From contig CACXHY010000003.1 in assembly GCA_902767565.1 (NCBI GenBank), positions 144,668 through 208,667 on the forward strand: a stretch of DNA of 64,000 nucleotides, in the 5' to 3' direction. The stretch comes from an uncultured Eubacteriales bacterium (GTDB taxonomy: Bacteria > Bacillota > Clostridia > Christensenellales > Aristaeellaceae). The notes under the pieces were generated by a model. That model did no database searches. It was given only the letters and a program-made list of their open reading frames with translations, and was not told where the DNA came from. Both the position numbers and the translations under genes were made by a program. Within the stretch, counting starts at the first letter, position 1, and each line of letters opens with the position of its first letter. Positions 25,108 to 33,735 of the stretch are shown piece after piece.

Positions 25108-27582
25108 TTATCCCTCGTAGCGGAGCGACTGCAGGATCACCCGGATGCCCCTCGCGGCGCAGTCCAGCAGGTCCTGCTTCGTCAGCGAGCCGTCGGCCAG
25201 CGCGGCGCGGATGGTGTCGTGGTCGAAGCCCTCGCCGGGCATGGTCCAGTCGTTGCCGGCCTTCACGCAGCCCGCTGCGGTGCAGTTTTCGCTGTAGGTG
25301 GTGTGCCAGTCGGTCATGATGACGCCCTTGAAGCCGAACTCGTTGCGCGCGGCCTTGGTGCATAGGTCGTGGCTGTTGGCCGCGTGGACGCCGTTGACCA
25401 GGTTGTAGCTGGTCATGATGGACAGGGGCTGGCTGTCGCGGATGGCGATGCCGAAGCCGCGCAGGTAGATCTCCCGCAGGGCGCGCTCGCTGAGGATGCT
25501 GTCGGAGCCCGTGCGGTTGTCCTCCTGGTTGTTGCAGGCGTAGTGCTTGATGGTGGTGCCGCAGCCCGGGTGCTTCTGCACGCCGTCGGTCATGGCCGCC
25601 GCCATCTTGCCGGAGAGGACGGGATCCTCGCTGTAGTACTCGAAGTTGCGCCCGCAGAGGGGATTGCGGTGGATGTTCATGCCCGGGGCCAGCCACAGGG
25701 TCACGTTCATGCGCTCCATCTCGTCGCCCACCGCGTCGCCGCAGGCCTTCAGCACCTCGGGATCCCAGGACTGGGACAGGAGGGAGCCCACGGGGATGGC
25801 GGTGCAGTACTGGTAGCGGCGGTCGCCCTCGGGCTCGCCGGTGGCGAAGAAGCCGTGCTCGATGCTCAGCAGGAAGCCCGTCCGCTGCGGCGCGCCGTCC
25901 TTGATATAGCACACCGGGCTGAGGCGCAGCCCCGCCGGGCCGTCTGCCAGCACGATGTTGGCGACGCCCTTGTCCAGCGCGGCGCCGGAGGTCTCGGCGG
26001 CGGAACCGGGAACCGCGGAGCCCGCAGCGCCGATGATGCTGCCCTGGCCCTTGGCGGGATCGCCGGTGGCCATGAAGACCAACTGGTCGTCCGTCAGGGT
26101 CTCCGCGAGCGCGTAGGCCTCATCCCCGGACTCGTCGGGGTTGCCGTAGGTGTAGGTCACGGTCTCCACGCCGGAGAGGTCCCAGGGGATGACCGCGCCG
26201 CCGGCTGCCGGGATCGCGGCGGCCAGGGCGGCCCGCTTCTCCGGGTCGGGCTTCAGGGTGTCGATGGTCTCCTGCGGCGGGCAGATGTGGGCGCACTCGG
26301 CCAGCACCTTGCGCTCGGCCACCTCCAGCCAGCCGTACACCCTGCTGTCCCGGAGGGAATCGCCCACGCACACGCCGACGCGGCCGGCGGGGACCACCCA
26401 CGCGCCGTGATGCTCGCAGAAGGAGGCGGCGTCCCCGGGGCTGACGGTCATGGCGACCTCGCAGCTCTCGCCGGGCTTCAGCATGGGCGTCTTCGCGAAA
26501 GCGGCCAGACGGCGGAGCTCACGGCCCATGCGCATGTCGGGCAGCAGCAGATAGGTCTGCGCCACCTCGCGGCCCTCCCGGTCGCCGGTGTTCGTCACTT
26601 TGGCGGTGACCCGGACCTGTCCCTTGCCGAGGGCCTCGATCTTCACATCGCCGACGGCGAAGTCGGTGTAGCCCAGGCCCTCGCCGAAGCCGAACCGCGG
26701 CGCCACGCCGAAGGTGTCGAAGTACCGGTAGCCCACGTAGATGTCCTCGCCGTACACTTCCCGGGTGACATCGCCGCTGCGGTGGGAGAAGGTCCCGGCG
26801 TTGGGATAGTCCTCGAAGCGCACGGCCCAGGTGTTGGTCAGCTTGCCGGTCACCGGCACGTCGCCGCAGAGCACGTCGGCCACGGCGTTCCCGCCCTCCA
26901 TGCCGGGCTGGCCCACCAGCATGACGGCCTTGATGCCGGGCTCCCGGTCCAGCACGCTCAGATCCACCTGGCCGCCCACGTTCAGCAGCAGGACCACCTT
27001 CGGATAGGTGGCGCACAGGTCGTGCAGCTGCCGCTCTTCCTCGTCCGTCAGATAGTAGTCGCCCTTCACGGCGTGGCGGTCGGCGCCCTCACCGGCGATG
27101 CGGCTCAGCACATAGACGGCGGTGTCGGTCTCCGGGTCGGAGGCGGGGATGGGGCCGCCCGCGGGCATCACGAAAGCATGGTGGGAGTAGGCCACGAAGA
27201 ACTGGCCCGGCCGTTCGGCATCCTCCTTCAGGATCGCGTCGCGCCAGGCGATGCGGGAGTCCAGGTATGCCTTGTCCGCGTCCCGGAGCCAGTCCGCGCT
27301 GGTGAGCACGAAGCCGGCGTTCTCCATGCCCTTCGCGATGGAGATGTCGTAGCGCTCGTTCACGTCGCCGGAGCCGGTGCCGCCCTTGATGGTCTGTACC
27401 GCGCCGACGCCGTACAGGGCGACCTTGCCGCCCTTCTTCAGCGGCAGCACACGGTCCTCGTTCTTCAGCAGGACAAAGCCCGCGGCGGCGGCTTTCCTGG
27501 CCACTTCCGCGTGCAGGGGTTCCCAGGATTGGACCGCGTCGGTCTCAAAGCCGGGCAGGGGCATGGGCTTGATGGTGCGCAT
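25108..27582 (-). CDS. Glycoside hydrolase family 3 enzyme with permuted domain order
   Basis: An 824-residue beta-glucosidase-type enzyme. The usual GH3 C-terminal domain comes first (VALYGVGAVQTIKGGTGSGDVN near residue 55, DREPGIKAVMLVGQPGMEGGNAVADVL), then a fibronectin III-like domain (about 320-420), then the TIM-barrel domain at the end (VANIVLADGPAGLRLSP, TTIKHYACNNQE, and the nucleophile Asp in GVIMTDWHTT). This swapped order is known in clostridial/ruminococcal GH3 enzymes. No signal peptide, so it acts on imported beta-linked oligosaccharides. AGGAGGAG precedes the ATG. It is monocistronic. Confidence 0.9.
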   Translation of the reverse strand: MRTIKPMPLPGFETDAVQSWEPLHAEVARKAAAAGFVLLKNEDRVLPLKKGGKVALYGVGAVQTIKGGTGSGDVNERYDISIAKGMENAGFVLTSADWLRDADKAYLDSRIAWRDAILKEDAERPGQFFVAYSHHAFVMPAGGPIPASDPETDTAVYVLSRIAGEGADRHAVKGDYYLTDEEERQLHDLCATYPKVVLLLNVGGQVDLSVLDREPGIKAVMLVGQPGMEGGNAVADVLCGDVPVTGKLTNTWAVRFEDYPNAGTFSHRSGDVTREVYGEDIYVGYRYFDTFGVAPRFGFGEGLGYTDFAVGDVKIEALGKGQVRVTAKVTNTGDREGREVAQTYLLLPDMRMGRELRRLAAFAKTPMLKPGESCEVAMTVSPGDAASFCEHHGAWVVPAGRVGVCVGDSLRDSRVYGWLEVAERKVLAECAHICPPQETIDTLKPDPEKRAALAAAIPAAGGAVIPWDLSGVETVTYTYGNPDESGDEAYALAETLTDDQLVFMATGDPAKGQGSIIGAAGSAVPGSAAETSGAALDKGVANIVLADGPAGLRLSPVCYIKDGAPQRTGFLLSIEHGFFATGEPEGDRRYQYCTAIPVGSLLSQSWDPEVLKACGDAVGDEMERMNVTLWLAPGMNIHRNPLCGRNFEYYSEDPVLSGKMAAAMTDGVQKHPGCGTTIKHYACNNQEDNRTGSDSILSERALREIYLRGFGIAIRDSQPLSIMTSYNLVNGVHAANSHDLCTKAARNEFGFKGVIMTDWHTTYSENCTAAGCVKAGNDWTMPGEGFDHDTIRAALADGSLTKQDLLDCAARGIRVILQSLRYEG

Positions 27583-27688
27583 GGGGGATCTCCTCCTCGT
27601 GATGGTCCTGTCAGCGTATACGAAACACGTGTCCGTATCCCGTCGCCGTACTGATTCGCCCCGGAGGGCGGATATTCCTTCTTCACGG
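27583..27688 (-). promoter_or_regulatory. Upstream region of the GH3 gene with palindromes
   Basis: This region between the terminators and the GH3 start contains the palindromes CGTATACG and ACACGTGT within 20 bp. They may be operator half-sites for a sugar regulator. No consensus promoter was recognised. Confidence 0.35.
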
Positions 27689-27735
27689 AAAAAAAGACCG
27701 CAGGCTTTCCGCGGAGCGGGAAGCGGCTTTCGGTC
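27689..27735 (-). terminator. Second (distal) terminator of the pepF unit
   Basis: On the minus strand, a GACCG...CGGTC stem-loop with internal pairing is followed by seven T residues. Confidence 0.7.
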
Positions 27736-27743
27736 GGTGCCGG

Positions 27744-27785
27744 AAAAAAGATCCCCCTCCCGCGCGGGGAAGGGGACAGGGGATC
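27744..27785 (-). terminator. First terminator of the pepF unit
   Basis: On the minus strand, a GATCCCC...GGGGATC stem with inner GC pairing is followed by TTTTTT, about 40 bp after the last gene. Together with the next hairpin it forms a tandem terminator. Confidence 0.85.
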
Positions 27786-27822
27786 GGGTCCTGGCAAATG
27801 CCGGGCGGACGCAGGCGCGGGG

Positions 27823-28182
27823 TCAGTCGTCGTCCTGCACCAGGCCCCGGTAGGCCAGGTAGGCCTGCTGGGCGTCCATGAAGTCGTCCACCAGCGAAGC
27901 GGCTTTCACCGCCTGCTCCGGGCTCAGGCCGTTGCGGGCGGCCAGCTCCTCCACGATGCTCTCGAAGGCATCGTCCTCTTCGTAGTATTGGTCGCCGGCG
28001 CTGCCGTCCTCCGCCAGCACGCCCGTGCGGTGCATGAAGGCGATGTCGGCGTCGATGGCCTGCAGGATCAGCTTCTCGATCATCCCGTCCAGGGAGGGAT
28101 GGTCCTTCCGGTTGATGCGGCGCAGGATGAAGGCCAGGGCCTCGTCCCGGTCGTAGCCCAGCATGACGGGTCCGTCGCTCAC
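27823..28182 (-). CDS. Protein of unknown function (119 aa) coupled to pepF
   Basis: I do not recognise this family. The GTG start overlaps the pepF stop (GTGA, 28179-28182); an internal ATG at 28164 is an alternative. The product is acidic and helical (EALAFILRRINRK, DGMIEKLILQAIDADIAFM, LAARNGLSPEQAVKAASLVDDFM) with no membrane segment, cysteine cluster or obvious catalytic motif. Tight coupling with PepF suggests co-expression at a fixed ratio. Last gene before the tandem terminators. Confidence 0.65.
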   Translation of the reverse strand: MSDGPVMLGYDRDEALAFILRRINRKDHPSLDGMIEKLILQAIDADIAFMHRTGVLAEDGSAGDQYYEEDDAFESIVEELAARNGLSPEQAVKAASLVDDFMDAQQAYLAYRGLVQDDD

Positions 28183-29972
28183 AGCTTTGCCACCGCCTCT
28201 TTGAACTGATCCAGCGTGCTGCGGAACACGCTCATGGCCCTGCGGATGGGCTCGGGGGAGGACATGTCCACCCCGGCCAGCTTCAGGGCGTCGATGGGGG
28301 AGACGGAGCATCCGGCGGACAGGAACTTCCGGTAATCCTTCACCGCGGCCTCGCCCTCGGTCAGGATGCGCTCCGACAGGGTGACGGCGGCGCACAGGCC
28401 CGTGGCGTAGACGTACACGTAGTAGGCGTTGTAGAAGTGGGGGATGCGCATCCACTCGTTGGCGATCCACTCGTCCACCTCGCAGGCCCCGCCGTAATAG
28501 GTCCGGTTCAGCTCGTAATAGGCCTTCGACAGGGTCTCCCGGGTCAGGGGCTCGCCGCTCTCCTCCATGGTGTGGGCGATGCGCTCGAACTCGGCGAACA
28601 TGGTCTGCCGGAAGCAGGTCGTGCGGAACTGCTCCAGGAAGTGGTTCAGCAGGAAGGCCTGGGCCTTCGGATCCGTGAAGGTGTCCAGCAGGTGGCGCAG
28701 CATCACGGCCTCGTTGCAGATGGAGGCCACCTCCGCCACGAACAGGCTGTAGTCCGCCTTGGGCAGGGGCTGGTTCGTGTTGGAGTAGAAGGAGTGCATG
28801 CTGTGGCCCAGCTCATGGGCGATGGTGAAGGCGCTGTCCAGGTTGTCGTTGTGGTTCAGCAGCACATAGGGGTGCACGTGGCGCAGGTCGCCCGCGGAAA
28901 AGGCGCCGCTGGACTTGCCCACGGCGGGATAGACGTCGATCCAGCCGCCGGTGCGGGCTTCCCGCAGCTTGGCCAGATAGTCCTCGCCCATGGGCTTCAG
29001 GCCCTCCAGCACCAGGTCGAAGGCCTTCTCGTAGGGCATCTCCATGGTGTAGTCCGGGATCAGCGGGCAGTACAGGTCATACATGTGGAGCTCGTCCACG
29101 CCCAGCAGCCTCTTCCGGGTCTCCAGATAGTCCTGCAGGATGGGCAGGGACTCGTGGATCACGGCGATGAGGTTGTCATACACCGCCCGGGGGATCTCCA
29201 GGGGATCCATGGCCGCGTCCAGGGCGTCCCTGTAGCCGCGGGCGGCCGCGACGGCGCAGTCGTTCTTCACGGACCCGGCGTAGGTGGAGGCGATGGTGCT
29301 GCCGAAGGCCCCGTAGCCCAGCATGATCTTCTCGAAGGACTGCCGGCGCAGCTCCCGGTCGGGGGACTCCCGGAAGGCGCCCCAGGTGCCGTCCGTCAGG
29401 GGCTCGGTGCTGCCGTCGGGGAGCACCATGTCCGGGAACTTCATGTCCACGTTGGTCAGCATGTCATAGGTGTTGCCGGAGGCGCCCAGCACCTCGCCCA
29501 TGGAGGCCAGCAGGCGCTCCTCACGCTTGCTCAGCATATGGGGCTTGCGGCGCAGCAGGCCTTTCAGGTAGACGTCGTAGTCCGCCATCGCCGGGTCGCC
29601 GATGAGCTCCCGCAGCACGCCCTCGTCCAGCTCCAGCAGCTCGGGCTCCAGGAAGGCGCCCGCGGCGGAGGCCTTCGTGATCAGGGACATGGCCTTCATG
29701 TACATGGCCTGCGCCTGGGGGTCGCCGTTGTCCCCCTCCCGGGAGAGGAAGGCGTATTCGATGACGGGCATCAGCTCATCCTGGAAGTCGAAGTTCGCGC
29801 GGATGGCGGCCCGGGGATCCTCCGCCACCTTCCCCTCATAGGCCGCGAAGGTCTCCACCTTCGCCTCGCAGGCTTTCAGCGCCTGCTCCCAGGCCTCGGG
29901 GCCGGCAAAAATGTGGGACAGGTCCCAGCGGTATTTGGGATCGATCTCGCTGCGGGTGGGCAGTTTGGCCAT
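28179..29972 (-). CDS. pepF: Oligoendopeptidase F
   Basis: A 597-residue M3B zinc metallopeptidase cleaving short peptides in the cytoplasm. The zinc motif is AHELGHSMHSFYS (HExxH), with the downstream Glu in VAEVASICNEAVM. The N-terminal PTRSEIDPKYRWDLSHIF is the PepF signature. Length matches the family. AAGGAGG precedes the ATG. It lies 47 bp downstream of the MntR-like regulator on the same strand and overlaps the next small gene by 4 bp. Confidence 0.96.
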   Translation of the reverse strand: MAKLPTRSEIDPKYRWDLSHIFAGPEAWEQALKACEAKVETFAAYEGKVAEDPRAAIRANFDFQDELMPVIEYAFLSREGDNGDPQAQAMYMKAMSLITKASAAGAFLEPELLELDEGVLRELIGDPAMADYDVYLKGLLRRKPHMLSKREERLLASMGEVLGASGNTYDMLTNVDMKFPDMVLPDGSTEPLTDGTWGAFRESPDRELRRQSFEKIMLGYGAFGSTIASTYAGSVKNDCAVAAARGYRDALDAAMDPLEIPRAVYDNLIAVIHESLPILQDYLETRKRLLGVDELHMYDLYCPLIPDYTMEMPYEKAFDLVLEGLKPMGEDYLAKLREARTGGWIDVYPAVGKSSGAFSAGDLRHVHPYVLLNHNDNLDSAFTIAHELGHSMHSFYSNTNQPLPKADYSLFVAEVASICNEAVMLRHLLDTFTDPKAQAFLLNHFLEQFRTTCFRQTMFAEFERIAHTMEESGEPLTRETLSKAYYELNRTYYGGACEVDEWIANEWMRIPHFYNAYYVYVYATGLCAAVTLSERILTEGEAAVKDYRKFLSAGCSVSPIDALKLAGVDMSSPEPIRRAMSVFRSTLDQFKEAVAKL

Positions 29973-30019
29973 GTCAGAACCTCCTTGTCATGTCATGATC
30001 GCTGTGTAAGGGGCAGGGG

Positions 30020-30403
30020 TCACAGCTGCATCTCGCCGTGGTTCCGGCGGAGCCAGTCCCGCAGCGCGGAGAAGGTCTCCTCCGAGACGGAATGCTCCAT
30101 CCCGCAGGCATCTTCCTCCGCCACCTCGGGCGGTACGCCGATGGCGGTGAAAAAGCCGGTGAGGAAGCGGTGCCGGCTGAGGACGCCGCGGGCCACGGCC
30201 AGTCCCTTCTCGGTCAGCTGCACCGTCCCGTCGTTCTCCCGGGCGATGGAGCCGTCGTCCTCCAGATTGCGCAGGGCCACGGACACGCTGGGCTTGGAGA
30301 ACCCCAGGTGCTGGGCGATGTCGATGGCGCGGCAGGAGCCCTTCTCCTGCTGGATCATCAGGACGGCCTCGAGATAGTCCTCAACGGATCGGGTGTGTTT
30401 CAC
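30020..30403 (-). CDS. DtxR/MntR-family metal-dependent regulator
   Basis: A 127-residue metalloregulator. N-terminal winged helix: TRSVEDYLEAVLMI...FSKPSVSVALRNLEDDGSI. The metal-binding dimerisation domain includes EEDACGMEHSVSEET. It lacks the SH3-like third domain, so it is MntR-like rather than DtxR-like, and is slightly short. The GTG start has GGGAGGA upstream; the frame continues upstream only through the promoter. Likely a manganese- or iron-responsive repressor; no feoAB or mntABCH is adjacent. Confidence 0.88.
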   Translation of the reverse strand: MKHTRSVEDYLEAVLMIQQEKGSCRAIDIAQHLGFSKPSVSVALRNLEDDGSIARENDGTVQLTEKGLAVARGVLSRHRFLTGFFTAIGVPPEVAEEDACGMEHSVSEETFSALRDWLRRNHGEMQL

Positions 30404-30448
30404 GGCGTCTTCCTCCCGGCAGCGTACTGAGGTAGCATTGACTAACTC

Positions 30449-30473
30449 ATTATAGCCCGGAGCGGTCCGTTTG

Positions 30474-30477
<4 letters not shown>
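30449..30477 (-). promoter_or_regulatory. Consensus sigma-A promoter of the MntR-like gene
   Basis: Minus strand perfect TTGACA (30477-30472), 17-bp spacer, perfect TATAAT (30454-30449). The -35 hexamer overlaps the end of the preceding pseudouridine synthase gene. A short TGA-CTAAC-TCA dyad just downstream could be an operator. Confidence 0.92.
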
Positions 30478-31428
<951 letters not shown>

Positions 31429-31436
<8 letters not shown>

Positions 31437-31881
31437 TGCGTTTCTCCCATTCGGCGGGCCGGATCAGCAGGGACAGGATCATCAGCCCGCAGCCCACCGT
31501 CAGCGCCGTGTCCGCCACGTTGAAGACGGCGAAGCGGAACAGCAGGATCTCGATCATGTCGATGACGTGGCCCTCGATGACGCGGCTCAGCAGGTTGGAC
31601 ACCGCCCCGCCCAGGATCAGCATGGCGCCGGTCTTCGAGAGCGTGCCGAGCCTGCAGCGGCGCAGCAGCAGGGCGCCGGCGGCGAGGATCGCGGCGCTCA
31701 GCCCGACGGTCAGCCAGGGCATGCCGCTGAAGAGGCTGAAGGCCACGCCGGTGTTCCGGGCCAGCCGCAGGCCGATCACCCCCGGGATCAGGGGCACGGC
31801 CTCCGTCAGGGACAGGGCCAGCCGCTTGGTGATCTGGTCAGCGGCCAGCACCGCCAGCGCGATCCAGGCGTAATTCAGCAT
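31429..31881 (-). CDS. lspA: Lipoprotein signal peptidase (signal peptidase II)
   Basis: A 150-residue aspartyl membrane protease that cleaves prolipoprotein signal peptides. Four hydrophobic segments; motifs DQITKRL, RNTGVAFSLF, the catalytic Asp in GHVIDMIE and the second in FNVADTALT. The usual NLxDR motif reads NLLSR here. The start was chosen for AAAGGAG 4 nt before the ATG; the longer frame starts inside the intergenic region. It overlaps the RluD-type gene by 8 bp. Confidence 0.93.
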
Positions 31882-31922
31882 GGGGCTCCTTTCCGCGGCG
31901 GGGCCCGGCGCCCGATTCCTCA

Positions 31923-31951
31923 TTGACAGGCACCGGCCCGGCGGCTATAAT
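31923..31951 (+). promoter_or_regulatory. Consensus sigma-A promoter of the RidA gene
   Basis: Perfect TTGACA (31923-31928), 17-bp spacer, perfect TATAAT (31946-31951). Confidence 0.92.
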
Positions 31952-31984
31952 CCTCCGTGAGTTCTCGGCAAAGGAGAGATCGGC

Positions 31985-32371
31985 ATGAAACAGGTCCTGA
32001 ATTCCACCGACGCGCCGGCCGCCATCGGGCCCTACTCCCAGGGCATCGCGGCGGGCGGCACCGTCTACGTCAGCGGGCAGCTGCCCATCATCCCCGCCAC
32101 CGGCGAGCTCCACACGGGCTCCGTCGCGGACCAGACCCGGCAGGCGCTGCGCAACATCGCGGCGATCCTGAAGGAGGCCGGCTGCGGCATGGCGGACGTG
32201 GTGAAGACCACGGTCCTGCTGCGGGACATCGCCGATTTCGGCGAGATGAATGCGGCCTACGCGGAGTTCTTCCCGACGGACGCGCCCGCCCGCGCCTGCT
32301 TCCAGGCTGCCTGCCTGCCGAAGAACGCGGCGCTGGAGATCGAATGCGTGGCGGTCCGGGACAGGGCTTGA
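31985..32371 (+). CDS. RidA family enamine/imine deaminase
   Basis: A 128-residue trimeric YjgF/RidA protein that hydrolyses reactive imine/enamine intermediates from PLP enzymes such as threonine dehydratase. Family features: APAAIGPYSQGIAAGGTVYVSGQLP, the NIAAILKEAGCGMADVVKTTVLL segment and the terminal RACFQAACLPKNAALEIECVAV with the ligand-binding Arg. AAGGAGA precedes the ATG. Monocistronic or co-transcribed with the following DUF1858 gene. Confidence 0.94.
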   Translation: MKQVLNSTDAPAAIGPYSQGIAAGGTVYVSGQLPIIPATGELHTGSVADQTRQALRNIAAILKEAGCGMADVVKTTVLLRDIADFGEMNAAYAEFFPTDAPARACFQAACLPKNAALEIECVAVRDRA

Positions 32372-32386
32372 CAGGCGTGCTATAAT
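32358..32386 (+). promoter_or_regulatory. Probable promoter of the DUF1858 gene
   Basis: Perfect TATAAT at 32381-32386 with a weak -35 (GGGACA, 17-bp spacing). A TTGACA at 32369-32374 is too close to act as its -35. Confidence 0.45.
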
Positions 32387-32423
32387 GGTCACGGGCAGAA
32401 GCCCGGGAAAGGAAAGAGTCAAA

Positions 32424-32645
32424 ATGGAGATCACGAAGGAAACCACCATGGGCGAAATGCTCCGCTACGACATGGGCATCGCCGGCGTGCTGATGCGCTG
32501 CGGCATGCACTGCGTCGGCTGCCCCTCCTCCGTCGGCGAGTCCCTGGAGATGGCCTGCATGGTGCACGGCCTGGACGTGGAGCAGGTGCTGGACGATATC
32601 AGGACCTACCTGGAGTTCAAGCAGGGCAAGCCCGCCGAGGCCTGA
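32424..32645 (+). CDS. DUF1858 small redox-type protein
   Basis: A 73-residue protein of the DUF1858 family (also named hybrid-cluster-protein-associated redox disulfide domain). It has the family pattern KETTMGEMLRYDMGIAGVLMRCGMHCVGCPSSVGESL, with a conserved CxxC (HCVGCP) and a third Cys. It may act as a small thiol/disulfide or nitrogen-oxide-related cofactor protein; the role is not established. GGAAAG upstream. Followed by a terminator and convergent with rnc. Confidence 0.85.
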   Translation: MEITKETTMGEMLRYDMGIAGVLMRCGMHCVGCPSSVGESLEMACMVHGLDVEQVLDDIRTYLEFKQGKPAEA

Positions 32646-32659
32646 GCCCCAGACCCGGA

Positions 32660-32684
32660 GCCGGAGCGTGTCTCCGGCTTATTT
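32660..32684. terminator. Terminator between the DUF1858 gene and rnc
   Basis: A perfect 7-bp stem GCCGGAG / CTCCGGC with a 5-base loop, followed by TTATTT on the plus strand. It overlaps the end of rnc. Confidence 0.7.
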
Positions 32685-33329
32685 CGTTGCCTCGATCTTC
32701 CTCAGGGCTTCCATGGCGGCCTCGGATTCGGCCAGCTTCTTGCTGCTGCCCGTGCCCGTGGCCAGCTGCTCCCCGGCGTAATAGACGCCCACCGTGAAGG
32801 ACGGCGCGTGATCCGGTCCGCTGCGCTCCAGCACCCGGTATTCCGGCGGGTCGCCGCCGTTGCGCTGATAATGCTCCTGCAGGCGGTTCTTGGCCTCGTT
32901 GGGGCGGAAGGGCTCCGCGCGCTTCGGCCAGCAGCGCTCCACCGTGTCCCGGGCCGCGCTGACGCCCCCGTCCAGCCAGATGGCCGCAAGGACGGCCTCC
33001 ATGGCGTCGCACAGGACGCTGGGCTTGTCCCGCCCGCCGGTGCGCTCCTCCCCGTGGTCCATCCGCAGGCGCTCCCCGATGCCCCACCGGCGCGCGATGT
33101 CGCTGAGGGTCTCCTCGCACACCAGCTGCAGCCGGGTCCTGGTGAGCTCGCCCTCCTGCGCCTTCGGCATCTGCCGGAACAGGCGCACGGAGATCAGATA
33201 CTCCAGGATCGCGTCCCCGAGGAACTCCAGCCGCTGGTTGTTGGGCGTCCCGGCCGAGGGGTGCGTCAGCGCCAGCTCCAGCAGCGACGCGTCGTGGAAC
33301 CTGTACCCGAGAATGGTGTTGTCCCCCAT
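32679..33329 (-). CDS. rnc: Ribonuclease III
   Basis: A 216-residue double-strand-specific endoribonuclease for rRNA and mRNA processing. The nuclease signature is QRLEFLGDAILEYL; the second metal site is in CDAMEAVLAAIWLDGG. The C-terminal dsRNA-binding domain (NRLQEHYQRNGG...GTGSSKKLAESEAAMEAL) is complete. The start was chosen for AGGAGG 5 nt before the ATG; the longer frame enters the acpP-rnc intergenic hairpin. Order plsX-acpP-rnc is a classic Bacillota cluster, here without fabD/fabG. Confidence 0.95.
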   Translation of the reverse strand: MGDNTILGYRFHDASLLELALTHPSAGTPNNQRLEFLGDAILEYLISVRLFRQMPKAQEGELTRTRLQLVCEETLSDIARRWGIGERLRMDHGEERTGGRDKPSVLCDAMEAVLAAIWLDGGVSAARDTVERCWPKRAEPFRPNEAKNRLQEHYQRNGGDPPEYRVLERSGPDHAPSFTVGVYYAGEQLATGTGSSKKLAESEAAMEALRKIEATK

Positions 33330-33389
33330 GGAAACCTCCTGCGCAATACCGAAGACCGCGGAAGGGCCTCGCGCCGTTTCCGCGCACAG

Positions 33390-33427
33390 AGACAAGGCGC
33401 AGCCGCGGGTGGGGCTGCGCCTTGTCT
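33390..33427 (-). terminator. Perfect 15-bp hairpin between acpP and rnc
   Basis: Arms at 33390-33404 and 33413-33427 pair over 15 bases without mismatch, loop of 8. There is no T tract on the minus strand, so it may stabilise the short acpP mRNA or attenuate rnc rather than fully terminate. It could also be an RNase III substrate placed directly before rnc. Confidence 0.7.
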
Positions 33428-33441
33428 CGGAAGGGACCGGA

Positions 33442-33666
33442 TTACTGGTGCGCCTCGATGTAGTCGGCCACGTCGCCGACGGTGCGCATCTTCATGATCT
33501 GGTCGTCCTCCACCATGATGCCGAACTTGTCCTCCAGGTCCATGATCATGACCATGATGTTGGCGCTGTCGGCCTTGAGATCCTCCACCAGGCGGGTCTC
33601 GCGGGTGATGGTGGCCTCGTCAGCCTTGAGCTGCTCGGCGATCAGCTTCTTGACGGTCTCGTACAT
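33442..33666 (-). CDS. acpP: Acyl carrier protein
   Basis: A 74-residue acidic four-helix protein carrying acyl chains on a 4'-phosphopantetheine arm. The prosthetic-group Ser is in LKADSANIMVMIMDLED; the usual DSL reads DSA here. The start was chosen for AGGAGGAG 7 nt upstream. It lies between plsX and rnc, matching its role in phospholipid and fatty acid synthesis. The DSL-to-DSA change also occurs in some clostridial ACPs, so it need not impair function. Confidence 0.93.
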   Translation of the reverse strand: MYETVKKLIAEQLKADEATITRETRLVEDLKADSANIMVMIMDLEDKFGIMVEDDQIMKMRTVGDVADYIEAHQ

Positions 33667-33735
33667 GGTTGTCTCCTCCTGAAATGGCGTTGTTGTCATC
33701 GTGTATCCGCAATCCGAATGAACGGAGAATGCGCG

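Noticed and set aside
27465..27797. Minus-strand 110-codon frame upstream of the GH3 gene
   Set aside because: It runs through both terminators and into the GH3 gene, and has no family resemblance.
33442..33666. acpP as non-functional because DSL reads DSA
   Set aside because: The modified Ser and surrounding helix II are intact and the gene sits in its usual cluster.
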